Part shown: in pieces, positions 11,080-22,400 of the stretch
How positions within the stretch are numbered: position 1 is the stretch's first letter
Layout: each line of letters opens with the position of its first letter
Assembly (NCBI GenBank): GCA_001692895.1
Contig: KV748177.1
Location: 1,240,001 to 1,304,000 of the forward strand
Length of the DNA: 64,000 bases
Source of the DNA: Cenococcum geophilum 1.58
Lineage: Eukaryota; Ascomycota; Dothideomycetes; Gloniales; Gloniaceae
Direction: 5' to 3'
Program-made: the position numbers and the translations under genes
Notes under the pieces: model-generated
The model's database searches: none
Told to the model about the DNA's origin: nothing
The model's input: only the letters and a program-made list of their open reading frames with translations

Positions 11080-11884
11080 TCACTCCTCCTCATCCGCCGG
11101 ATTCGAAAGCGTCACAATCCTCACCGTCATCGCTGCATCCGGCGCCTCCTCCCTCAAATACCTCCCGACCGCATAACCAGGATAGTCCTCGGTATTCAGC
11201 ACAAAATCCCTCGCCGCGCCCGGCGCCAAAAACCTCCTCCCCTCAAACCCCAACCAATTCCCCTCTTGTGTTACCACGACGTGAAGAACCGGCAAATTGA
11301 ACGACGCCCGACACGCCGCAACCAGCGTATCCAGCACGGGGCGAAAGTCGAACAGGACAACGTCCCGGTCATAGCGGGTGCAGACGGCGCAGCAGCAGAC
11401 GCAGATGGTAGCGGCGCCGGAGGTCGGCGAGGCCCGGGGGGGGCGGGGGGGGCGTCGAAGCGCTAGTAGGGCGGCCGAAGGAGCCGAGGATGTCGGTCGT
11501 GCCGCGCAGCTGCATGCGCGTCTGCGACGTCAGCCAAGCCAGCTCGAGCCGCTGGCAGGCGGCGGGGATGGCATTGATGCGGAGCGAGGCGCCGTGCGCG
11601 AAGGGCCGGCTGAGGAACTCGGCGTCCCAGGCTCGTGTGATGGGCTGGAGGGAGAGGACGGCGTGGGAGATGGGAATGGGGATTGGGTCTTTTGGTTTGA
11701 GGGAGGCTTGGAACTCTGGGGAGAGGCTGGCGTAGATGAGGAGGTGGTAGATATAGTTTCTGATCTCTCCGGGAGGTCGAAGAAGGTTTTCTTGGGAGGA
11801 TTAGGAAAGCCCGATGTAGGTGGTAATATTTTAGAGTTGAGCTTACCTTTTGGGGAGGCGCGTTCTTCTTCCTCGAGTCTTTGA
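11080..11884 (-). pseudogene. F-box-like (fungal LPxEIRNxIY type) gene, frameshifted in a C-homopolymer
   Basis: Two minus-strand frames read as parts of one protein. The upstream part (exon from 11790 after a likely intron 11846-11791, donor GTAAGC) gives RPPGEIRNYIYHLLIYA, the F-box-like start of many fungal proteins, and continues through QRLELAWLTSQTRMQLRGT. It then enters C8-G-C8 (11452-11436) and runs to a stop at 11371-11369. The downstream part, in another frame, gives DRDVVLFDFRPVLDTL, then LPVLHVVVTQEGNWLGFEGR, ending NPADEEE at 11080. One base fewer in the C-tract would join the two. This is either a real frameshift or a homopolymer sequencing error. The first exon and start codon were not found; 12073-12300 is a possible upstream exon. 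Function is probably a substrate-recognition or 2EXR-like protein, uncertain. Confidence 0.55.
11436..11452. repeat. G8-C-G8 homopolymer pair (C8-G-C8 on the coding strand)
   Basis: On the plus strand 11436-11443 is eight G, 11444 is C and 11445-11452 is eight G. It lies exactly where the minus-strand F-box-like gene changes frame, so it is the likely site of an indel or base-calling error. Confidence 0.9.
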
Positions 11885-14661
11885 CGTGTCGACGATGTCT
11901 AGCTGCTCGAGACTTTACTATTATATCATTACACGATTATGCAGTCTTGGAGCTGTGTCGTGATAACATGGAGGCTTCTTTAGAGGATTTGACCACAGTA
12001 TTAGATTATTGTTAGCACTCTCAGTGTTGAGCGTAAAGGAGAGATTCAGGAGGGAGGAAGTGCTGCGATCAGTCAAGAATAATGTAATAGAGGCATAGGA
12101 CTTAGTAGCCAAGCAAATATTGACGTGGAGCGGCCAGAGCCTGAAGTCTCTACGCTGCAAAACCTAATAAGAAGAGAAATTGAGTGTTGATATGACAAAG
12201 GACAATCCTGTAGATTCTCTGAGGCGAGCAAAGCGCAGCAAGAGTGACGTTGAGAGTCTGCAGTGGCGGCACGTTGATGACGGGATTCCGAGGCGGTCAT
12301 GCTCCAGCCATATTTCTTGTCTAGAAAATGTGAATGGCTAGGGACACTAGGGCAGCAGAGGCGGTGACGTTAAAAGGAGGGAGCGGAATTTGCCAAAAGA
12401 AGAAGCGAAGATATACTGATGTCCAAACGGTCCCCGTTACTTGTACCTGTATCAATATACAACTTCAGATCTGATTAGCACGAAACCATTCCAGACCTCG
12501 CGAGGCCACCAACCTTGCCGTCTCTGAGGACGGTCGACCTACCATCTATCTCTCTGCTTCTTAACGAAGACTTAACACACGTTGCAGTGAGGTTGCAGCG
12601 GCGCGCACGATGTTCTTCCCTCTTTTCCTTCTGCTAGCTTTGCCGGATGGATTCCTGGGTCCCAAGTAAACCGGGACAGATGGGGATTGGAATCAGCAAG
12701 GGCAAGACCATGGTTGCAATTTTTCTGGAGCATGCAAGGATATTACAAGCAATGTTAGTGGAAAGATATCGTTTCAATCGTGCAAGAGTTACCGTAGTGG
12801 CTCAGCCGATACAGTGATAATCGCAGACAGAAAAGCTGGGGGCAATTCAGATGGGTCTTTATGCATGACCGCCTGAGTAGTGTATGAGACTCGAGAAATT
12901 AGTTGAGGTACTCTCATTGTATAGATTAGCTGGTTTCGTCCTCGATGCAGGAGAATTCTGAATGGGAGGTTTGAGGCGATGACCGGAACACGACTATAAG
13001 GATTTAATGTGTAGAGCCACCATCTGAAATAAAGCCCCAGGACCTAGACATTTGGGAGGTAGAGAATATCCTTGGATGGGTGATGATAAATAGCAGACTT
13101 TTGGTGGTGCTGTAGGTGGTACATGTATGTCCGTGATGGACCTTGCGAATGTGTACAACACCAATTGTGGAGAATTTTTTCTTGGCAAGCTCGAAAATCG
13201 CGTGATTATCAGGTCAGGATGAAGAAGGCGTGATTTCGAAAGCCCCTCAAACATGTATAAGAAGACCATGAAGCTGGGCTGCCCCTTGGAGTGTATGCTT
13301 ATGAAAGCCCTCCGTGAATCAGACACGACAGCGCAAGAAGCCATGGTTGAAGATCCAATTGATGCAGACCAGGTTTCGAAGCTATGGAGTTCCTGACCTC
13401 CTCTTCTTTCCATCATTCGATAATGCGAATGGCAGTAAGACCCATCCCGCTGTTATGCGGAAATTTTCGCAGCAGTGACTTCTTGCGCGCAAATAGAATA
13501 CCGGGGATTAGAAAGTTCTCGAGTATAAAAGGACGGCCCAAGTTGTCTTTCTTGACTTTAGATCAAACAATTCATATTTTTGACTTCACCCTCCAATTTT
13601 CTAGCCCTGATCCCTTAGTCCTTGACTTTTCGTAGGACTCTACGCTTGCAACCATGTACCGAACATCATGGTTACCATGTATGATTTCTTATAGGACTGC
13701 GAATGTCCAGCTACTGACATCTCTGCAGTCAGACTACCACAAGACCTGGAAAGCATATTTATTTGGTAGCGATGGTCAGGCATCGGACAGTCGTAAAGCG
13801 CTCTCAAGCCTTCCCAGCCTTCCTGTACCTCCAACGTTATCTAACCCAATCAATCAGCCGGTAAGTCTTTCACTAGCCCCTGCGGTAACATGACGGCTAA
13901 ACGTTTGGACAGGCTCGCTCGCTCAGGGTGCAGTCGATGACTTGAAGGATGCTGCACTCTTGCTTGGTATCAAACTTGACCTTGAAGCTGAGATCCACCT
14001 GACTGCAAGAGTGAGGAGATATTACGATCGGGCTTTACTAAGCTTTTAACGAGTTAGTATTAGCCTCGGAGGCGATCGCGCCGTGTATTAATAGTGAATA
14101 GTCTTATGATTAGGTTTTGGCTTGGAATTAGAAGATCGCACGCTGGTCTTGAAATGGACGTTGGGTTACTCTTGGAATTGGAGATGGTCAATAAACTTGC
14201 ACGGTGTTGATAGCATGAAAAGAATCTTTGTACTAGGAATGGTACTCAATTGCATCTTAGTGCCAGAAGCACTGGTGGAAGAAATAGCTCATTTTAAATT
14301 TGTGAGGTCTTAATCTGATACACCCTGGGTATGCTATTATTTTATATCGCCATTTATAACAGAACAAGTTCTCGAACAATACAAATTTATCTATGCCCAC
14401 TAAAGGGTACGAGGAATTCAGTTGCCTTTTAGAAGCTAGATGGCTAGTTTGACCCTTGAAGGGCATGAATATTCAATGTGTCGTAGGATTCGAGAGAACG
14501 ATGCGCTCATAGACTGCGGGGGGGCTATGCACCATAATTTTTGCACAGATTGCCTGATAGATGGCTTCATTAGCATTCAAAACTGTCAATTGCAGAGTGG
14601 ATAAAATTGGAATAAATACATGGCTCAGAAAAAAACCCGGTCATGGGCAATCTCATCAATG

Positions 14662-14955
14662 CTAACTTGTAGCTATGTCGACCGTCGTGAGATAAAAAAT
14701 ATTCATCATGTAAAAGGGTGCTAAGGATGCAAAGAAGAGGTAACTGAGAAAGTCTGAATACATACCATAGTGCTGGGCGTTCAGAAACTTATACACTTTC
14801 AACCAACCCTGCGCCTGATGCACAACTTTGATTGGCCGTGGCCTATACGCAGCACGGTTAGCCAGGTTATCAAGCCATGGACCAACACTGGGCGCGAAAT
14901 GATGATAAATCAGTCCAGACAGTCTCGTCTTTGCACCCGAAGGTAACTTGGACAT
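14662..14955 (-). CDS. Small hypothetical protein (uncertain)
   Basis: A 97-codon minus-strand frame starting MSKLPSGAKTRLSGLIYHHF. The first ~60 residues are basic and protein-like (YRPRPIKVVHQAQGWLKVYK), resembling small mitochondrial membrane-associated subunits in style, but I cannot assign a family. After AQHY there is a GTATGT donor-like site, and a CCTTAG acceptor further on would give a shorter, in-frame alternative ending FYMMNIFYLTTVDIATS. It stands alone in a gene-poor region. Coding status is unproven. Confidence 0.3.
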   Translation of the reverse strand: MSKLPSGAKTRLSGLIYHHFAPSVGPWLDNLANRAAYRPRPIKVVHQAQGWLKVYKFLNAQHYGMYSDFLSYLFFASLAPFYMMNIFYLTTVDIATS

Positions 14956-15526
14956 ATGCTTGTCAATTTGTATGTCGAATCATCATGTGAGGTAGTGCAC
15001 TAAAGGAGATGTTCTGTGCAATACCTATAGATTTCCAAATCTGTTACTTAAATTGGAGCATGGTGATCATCCACATGACAAGCTTGTTCCATTAGCATAC
15101 CGAGGGTATAACGACAATTGGCAGACCAAGAAAAGCTACGTTACTCATATTAGCAGGTGTATGTGAAGGGACTTAATGCGAGGCAAAAATATGAATATAT
15201 ATCAGGAAATGCATGAATGGTAAAAAAATTTGATGTCTGCATCGGAAACCCGAATAAGACTCGTCATCTAGGAATTCATCATGTTGGAGGCGGGAGGGAA
15301 AGGATAAGGTATGCTCACAGGCTATTTGGTAACAGAAGACATGACTAGGTTCATTTTGTCAAATTTCCTGGTTTCTATCTTGTATTAGTGACCAATTCCT
15401 CTATTAAAGTACCGATAAGTGGGAGATATGGGTATCGAAGTTCAGTAGGCGAGGTTTTCTAGGCCTGCCAAAAGGGCATATCCTTTCATGAAAGTTCGGA
15501 GCCCAGTGCCATTCATCACGTAAATT

Positions 15527-15556
15527 GTGGGGGGGAGGGAGGGGAGGGAGGGGAGT
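15527..15556 (+). repeat. G-rich tract, potential G-quadruplex
   Basis: The plus strand has a run of seven or more G followed by AGGGAGGGGAGGGAGGGGAG, giving at least four G-runs of three or more separated by single A. This fits an intramolecular G-quadruplex pattern. It lies in non-coding DNA. Confidence 0.75.
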
Positions 15557-17020
15557 GTATCGTACCGAAGGAGTTAAGCACGTTTTAGAAGCTATCAAAG
15601 ATCTGGATAAGACATCTAAGCTTGTCAGCAGCTGATCTCTCTATTGAAGCGGAGTATAAGTTATCATGGATAGGAGATCAGAAATAGCCATTTGATTTCG
15701 CCAAAGACCTGGAGGTCTCAGTCGGTAATTTCCAGCGTACAAAGTACGAATGATCATCATTTGCTCTCATGTGTAATGTATAGCTCGAAGAGGCACTTAC
15801 TCACATTCTGTCGATGTGCCATGGATTATCTTGATTTTTTTTGCAGTCGCAGGGTGATTGTGTTTGACAATTGGCCCAGAATTAGTTGCGGCTACTTGTA
15901 CATGTTGTTAGGGACAATAAGACGTATGCAGTGAAGAGATGCGGGACTGATGGCGTTGTTCAGACTGACGTGTACATAAGAGTTTCATTCCTCCTTGGAG
16001 GTCAAAGACTCTAGTTTGCGGTATTTACAAATCATCATTAAGTATGGGTAGGAGACAAGAACAGTAACTTACTTAGGAAGGTAAGGGTGCCAATGGACCC
16101 AAGTGTTGAATGGATGCGGTAGCATCGTGCACTAGACAGCTACAATTCTGGCGAGGGAGGATCGTTAAGATAAGCTTTAGTTAAGGATAGAGTATGGGGA
16201 TGGTTTGCATGAGACTCTCTTCGGAGAGGGGTTTTCATGGTCATGGTGCGTGTGGAACTGAGAAGGTTGAAAGAAAGATCAATGCGAAGTTTTCAGATCT
16301 GGTGTGAAGCTTTGGCATTTCGCTAAGCTAACGTTAGTCATCATTTGCGCTTGGCATTTTCGAGAAGATATCTCTCTCCGGATATGTTCTTTGCATTTGA
16401 GCTCGTCGTAGGAAAAGTCCCGATGGTCGGCAGCTTGGTGATTTTGTCCCTTAACACGTGCGCTGGCTTTGAACCCCGCCCCTGCAAACACGCTATTGGT
16501 AGATCTATTGCCACTGTTCAATGGTCGGACGGCTGCGTGAAGCTGAGGCGTGTTCTGGAGGAAGTTATTACCTTTTTAGGCGTGAGGTAAGTGCCGTTGT
16601 CTGTTGCAGAGTGCCCTCTTATGGTTCATCCGCGGCCTTACATCGAGGGTGTGCGGAAGATGTCGGGGAAAACACAATCTAGAGAGTCGTGCACCCCGCG
16701 TTAGAATGTCGTCTATCGTCATCTTCACGGGCCCAAACAAAGGCATGGAAGGAGAAAACGCCTCCCTCAGCCATGTCCATTGCATGGTCCCAATCGCCTC
16801 TTTCCTTACTCCCAAACCACTACGTTCACTGCTGCTCGTGACCACCGTCACAGCGTTGCCAAGCGAATACCGAAAATTGCTCCACGTGCCCGATAATAGC
16901 CATCTGAAACTAGGCGGTTAGTTCTTAACATCTTCCGGGAGATATTCTTCTATCAACTGCCTTGCAACTTCGACTCCAATTCCAGCCTTGGCTTTTACGC
17001 TTTCCTCGCACTTCACAGAC

Positions 17021-18242
17021 ATGGCAACGAACGACAACAGCAACGGCGAAGCTAGAGCGGTTGGCTCAGAGAAGATCAACACTGATATTATAACGCTTAC
17101 GAGGTTCCTCACAGAAGAGCAGACGAAGCATAAGGAAGCTACGGGCGATTTCACGTAGGTGTGAAAATAGTTGCTAGAGAAGTATGGTTGCTAACCCTTA
17201 CCATTCCAGATTGCTTTGCCACGCCCTCCAATTCGCTTTCAAGAGCATCGCGTATTACATTAGAAGAGCAACATTGATCAATGTGAGTGCTATGAATCTT
17301 GGACAACATGAGAATCTGATGGCTGAAATGACCCATAGCTTACTGGGCTCGCGGGGTCCTCAAACACCACGGGTGATGATCAGAAGAAGCTGGATGTTAT
17401 TGGTAATGATCTATTTATAAGCTCCATGAGGAGCTGTGCCAGGGTTAGAATATTAGTGTCCGAAGAGGAAGAGGAGGCTATCGTGTTCGACGAGCATCCC
17501 AATGCGCGGTATGCCGTTATGTGCGATCCGATAGACGGATCGTCGAATTTGGATGCCGGTGTCTCTGTAGGAACCATCTTTGGCATTATCAAGCTTCCCG
17601 AAGGGGCAAAAGGTACGAAGGAAGACCTGCTTAAGCCAGGAACTGAACTCGTCGCCAGCGGGTTTACCATGTACGGTGCTTCAGCTCAACTAGTCATCAC
17701 CATGAAAGGTGGTTCTGTCAATGGTTTCACCATGGACAATGCCCTTGGCGAGTTCATCCTTACCCATCCCAATATGAAAGTTCCAAGGAAGCGGGCCATT
17801 TATTCGGTCAACGAAGGTAATAGCCTCTACTGGGAGGATCCCATCAAGGAGTACATCAATAGCTTGAAGTATCCACAGGAAGGTGGCAAGCCGTACAGCG
17901 CAAGGTATATCGGGTCCATGGTGGCTGATGCATACCGAACGCTGTTGTATGGAGGTATTTTCGCATATCCGGCAGACAAGAAGAGTCCCAAAGGTAAATT
18001 GCGGATTCTATACGAGTGCGCACCCATGGCTCTAGTTTTTGAAAACGGTATGTTTGTAGTAGGCTTTCGAAGGAGATCATGCACTGACAAGCGTGTTAGC
18101 TGGTGGTCAAGCGGTTGACGGTAAAATGCAGCGCATGCTGGAACTTGTCCCGGAGCACATTCACGACCGGGCGGGCATTTTCATGGGCAGCTATGACGAA
18201 GTTCAGAAAGTCATTGATATTCATAAAAAGTATGCAAAGTAG
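17021..18242 (+). CDS. fbp1: Fructose-1,6-bisphosphatase
   Basis: Gluconeogenic cytosolic enzyme hydrolysing fructose 1,6-bisphosphate to fructose 6-phosphate and phosphate. Four exons: 17021-17154, 17210-17282, 17339-18047 and 18100-18242 (352 aa, the family's normal length). Introns have donors GTAGGT, GTGAGT, and GTATGT and end TTCCAG, CATAG and TTAG. Exon 1 gives a short acidic N terminus and ITLTRFLTEEQTKHKEATGD; exon 2 LLCHALQFAFKSIAYYIRRA; exon 3 the metal-binding signature CDPIDGSSNLDAGVSVGTIF and substrate-binding NEGNSLYW...YIGSMVADAYRTLLYGG; exon 4 AGGQAVDGKMQRMLELVPEH. All active-site motifs are intact. In fungi the gene is glucose-repressed; I did not identify a carbon-source element in the promoter. 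Confidence 0.96.
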
Positions 18243-19459
18243 AAGTAGACGGCAATTCAGTCGGCGATAAATTTCACTTCAATAGGTTCAACGCCGATAG
18301 ATGCGAACGGCGGTCCTTCCTACGTGTACTGCACTTTCTCAGATCAATAAATTGCGCAGGCAAAAAGAAAAAAGCCGTCTTTATCAGAGACAATAGCTTT
18401 GCACTAGGGCAGCCTTGGAGCTCTGTGGGTGTTTTCCAAGCTGATCTGCATGAGGGTGACTAGCTGAAAGCAGGCATTATCGCGCTCATACAGCGGAATA
18501 TTCACCGGCCCTGAGCGAGTGGTGGCATATCCAAATCTAGACATAGCGGTGGTGTTGGTGGTGGCCGCATTTTTTCGACTCATGATGCCTAAGGTTCTGC
18601 GTTTCAGCTATTGGACGCGTTCGTTGTGATTCCAACACGCGCTAGCCCTCACAATCCGTCGCATTCCGCGCGGTCGTTCCAATCGAAACAAGCTTCGTAT
18701 GGCTAGCATCGCGTACTATTTATATACCCAGTTGGGTCTCGCTGGTGGTCCCGAATACGGAAAACTGGCGCCTTTGACAGCTGCCAACTCTCACGCTCAC
18801 CTCTTTTTGAAGGCATCGTGGGAAAACCCGATCATCTTGTCGAACGTTTTTGGGGGGATGTATTGCGAGACATGCTGGAGGCATGTCATAGGCATGGTGC
18901 CTACATGGTGTAGCCGTCGAAATGAGGCTTGCAGCAACCTTAATGACTTTTGCGTGCATGCAGCCGACCAGCCCTGAGTTTCCGTTAAGCGCTGTGTTGA
19001 TGGCTCGCCGGGATGCTGCAGCTGTCTCAACACTTTCTTTTTCATGCATTGCCGTTCCTTGTCTGCGATTCGTAAGCGCAAAGCCGCCAGGGCTCGCTTG
19101 AGCCCCGAATCTTCAAAGCCAGCGCCTTTTCGTCCTAGGCCTGCATCGAGAGACCCGTCCCTCCACCCCCTCCGCCGTCTTGACCCTGAACCACCGTCGA
19201 ATAAGAGTCTGCTGAAAACAGGCCAAGTCTATCACAAAGTGTGCTCGCAGGAAAGCTTTTCTACCCCAGACAACATGTGCCAGGCTGGAAGAGCCCCCAC
19301 CGTTGTGGTCTCGTTTGTGGTCCTTCATGAAAGTGACCAACACTTCTAGTCTGCAGTGTCTTTCTGCCATCACGCATCAGAGGCGGATAGGATTCGTTGC
19401 AGGAGCCGCTGGAGGCTTCGGCGCTCAGACGTTCTCTTACCGTTCACTTACCGTTCACT
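18243..19459. other. Intergenic with one possible small minus-strand ORF
   Basis: 1.2 kb between fbp1 and the proline-rich gene. Apart from the 59-codon minus-strand frame at 18404-18583, nothing is supported. The last 400 bp contain several overlapping plus-strand frames that look like the untranslated leader of the following gene. Confidence 0.5.
18404..18583 (-). CDS. Possible 59-aa small protein
   Basis: Minus-strand ATG at 18583 to TAG at 18404. The product begins MSRKNAATTNTTAMSRFGYA, then TTRSGPVNIPLYERDNACFQ and LVTLMQISLENTH. The composition is protein-like and the central part could be a conserved microprotein or a terminal exon, but I recognise no family and see no further support. 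Confidence 0.28.
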   Translation of the reverse strand: MSRKNAATTNTTAMSRFGYATTRSGPVNIPLYERDNACFQLVTLMQISLENTHRAPRLP

Positions 19460-22400
19460 ATGAGCACGGAATATGGCTATGGTGTTTCCCTTCCCCCTCC
19501 TCCCCCTCCGCCGCCGACCTCGAATCCGCGAGTAGAAGGGCAGTCTTCTCAAAGGCGCATCGCCGTGCCACCTCCCACAATCACGACTGCCCTGGCCCCG
19601 CAGCAAGGAGCGTACCTGCATTCGCAGACACCTGCCTCCGCGACCTCCTTAAGCACTCCCTTCTCGCCGTATGCTGCCTCGACCTTCTCCCCCGCCGGAT
19701 CTCGAGGGTCGTCACCGATGGCTCTCAGGAGCGCTTCCTCGCTGGTAACACCGTACAATCCGCAGCAATGGAGTCGCAATGGTCCCATTGGAGGGGCATA
19801 CATACCGCATTCAAGTCCGCAGCCGGCAACAACAGTGTCAGCGAGGCCTCGGGATGTCACTGGGATGGAGGGTAATTTGAATTTCTGTAGCATCAGGGCA
19901 CCCTTTTCCTATTTGAGATCCTGTCATTTTGGAAGAGAGACCGCATGGCGTTCCTACAAAAAAGCTCTATACACGATATCCTTTACTCTGAAGGCATCCA
20001 AATGCTAATCTAATTCTTCTAGCCAACATGCCCTCACCTCCACCTCCATACTCGCCCGGTCAAGGTCAGAGTGCTTCTCAGGCCGCGGTCTCCTCGCCGC
20101 CTATGCCCGCTAGTGCGTTCCCTTCAAGCCAGACCTCTTCGCCAAACTTAGGTCACCATGATTATACGCCTATCGTACCGCAAGTGACACCGCCTGGTTT
20201 TGAGTACGGCGTGCGGAATCCAAAGAAAATGCCGGCAAGCTTTCCACCACCACCTCCGAAAATTTCGCGAGATCGCTCAGCATCGCGGTCGAAACCTGAC
20301 AAGCCACACTCAATATTTAGTATTTCGGCTTTGACATCGCGGACTCGGGCGTCTGACCATTCTCCATCATCTAGTGCTATAGATGCGCTTCAAATAAACA
20401 CTAGTGATGCTCTGGCACGCGCTCCGGGTCACAATTATGGGCATGGGCCACGGGCGTCACAACCGTAAGGCGTGAAGTTTTCTCTTTACATATAACATTG
20501 TTACTAACGTGCAGTAGCCATGTTCCACATGTTCTTCCCGAGCGCCAATACAGCCTAGAATCTCCTATACGTGCTCCAGCAGCCCGTCGCGCAGCTTCAA
20601 CTGGCGCTATTGGCACGGCCAGTCCAAGCTCTAAGACTCCAATAGAGAATTCTCCAACGCCGGTACATGGTTGGGCACCAGGTATGCCTTTACCGCCCCC
20701 TCCTCCTGGGCCGCCACCAAATGGTTTGAGGTCGCAGAGTATGAGCCGCACACCGGATTCATTATCAAGGGGTGCGAGCCCTGTGATAGCTCCCCCGATA
20801 AGAAGACCTGCGCAACGAGGGAGCACTTTAGGCCCAATACCTCCTACGCCTATAGGCTGGGAAGATGAGGCTCGAAATCGCTCCAGGTCTCCAGCAGCCC
20901 GAGGTTTACATCTTGACACCTCAATCTACGGACTGAAATCGCAGCCTAGGCCGGGTAGTTCAACTGAGCAGTCATCAGGATCGACGTCTTCAGCACCGCT
21001 AGCATCAGCCACGCAATCAACATCTTCCAACAATGGACTTACTCGTACTCCTGCAAAGCGTGATGCTAGTGCCAGAGGCATTCGGGAACGAAGAAGCGAA
21101 AGTCGAGCTGCTCGTGAACGGGTTGGAGAGCCTCCCAGCGCAGTTGAACCAAGCAATAACCCATGGGCACAAGATATGGATGTTTCATCTGCAACACCAA
21201 CCGACCTGGTTCTTACTAGGTCAACTGATAGCTCCATTAGTCACCGGCGTGGGGCAAAGGGGACTTCTCGAAGTGGGAGAATGGTACACTCCCCAAGAGA
21301 GCTGGAAATAAATGCAAATTCGAATATACCCCAAGAGGAATCGCAGGATCCTGGTTCTAACAATTCTACTCCTCGATTTGATGCGTCTAGAAGAATCAGA
21401 TCTCCTGAGATATTCGCCCCAACACCTCCATTCTCGCCAGGGTTTGAAAAATATGAGCATGGTATGCCACCGAAAGGAGGCTCTCCAGCCGTGCCTCCCA
21501 AAACCCTTCCAACACCACCCCCACAGCATCTCGGAGATGACTACAGTTCTGGTTTATCTATTTCACTGTTGGAGCAAGCTCGACCGATTTCCCACATTTT
21601 GCATGCTCCCAACGTCGAGAACAGTGCTATGCCTACACCACTTTCTCCGGCCCGGGCTCCATCTACTGGTCTGCCGACAAGCACTCCGAAACCAAGTGAT
21701 AGAGAGCTATTTGCACAGTCTGCTGTTGAGCGTCATCGCACATTCATAGACAGGGAGATGGCTGCTGAAACCGATCAAGAGCGACTGGAACTTTTTGCAG
21801 AGTTTATTGTGGCCGAATCGAGGCTTCGCCGGGACCACTATTCCTCTGCTTTTGATGCTGTAGCGAGCGATATCCTGGACCTGACAAGAGATATGTGGCG
21901 ATCGCATGGTGGCGGGAGGCGATCAGTTACCCCAAGTGCTGTTAATGCACCAGTAGCGAGTGGTCGAAGGTCACAAGCATCTACAATGGAGGGATCCCCT
22001 GATACTCGAACTACTGCTCCGACAACGGCGGCTAGCCCTGCATCTTCCAAGGCAAATTATACTCCTCATACTGAACCGAATTCACCATCAAGTGTAACAA
22101 GTCAGGGACGCGCTCGGGAAGGTCAACCATGGGGTTCTTACCAGCCGTGTCTTTCTCCAATTCCTAGTATGACCGTTAGCACGGTACATGACGGAGAAGA
22201 CTCGCGTGGGAGACCTGCTAGTCGCTGGTGGGAGGCCAGTTCAGATGGAGCATCTTCTGGCAGATGTGGCAAGAAGCTTGAGAGGAGTAAGAGAGAATCC
22301 AAATACATGGGCCTGCCACCAGAGGCACGAGAGTATCTTCAATGGAATGACGAAGGATCTCCAACCTATAGCGCTGGGCCGAGCAACCAGCAAATGAGCT

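Larger units (their letters stand above)
11885..17020. other. 5.1-kb gene-poor region
   Basis: No gene can be supported here with confidence. Short open frames occur (minus 12994-13416, plus 13384-13635, minus 14662-14955), most without motifs. Plus-strand 13920-14050 contains a protein-like stretch (AVDDLKDAALLLGIKLDLEA) after a GTAAGT...ACAG pair at about 13861-13912, but the frames do not join without a stop, so it may be a decayed gene. A G-rich tract lies at 15527-15556. The end of the region (16.6-17.0 kb) is presumably the promoter of the fructose-bisphosphatase gene. Confidence 0.5.

Noticed and set aside
11378-11884. 168-codon plus-strand open frame rich in Gly/Arg/Glu
   Set aside because: Opposite strand of the F-box-like gene in GC-rich DNA; the minus strand carries the recognisable LLRPPGEIRNYIY sequence.
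12994-13416. 140-codon minus-strand frame starting MMERRGGQELH
   Set aside because: No motif, no splice context and composition unlike neighbouring genes; too weak to call.
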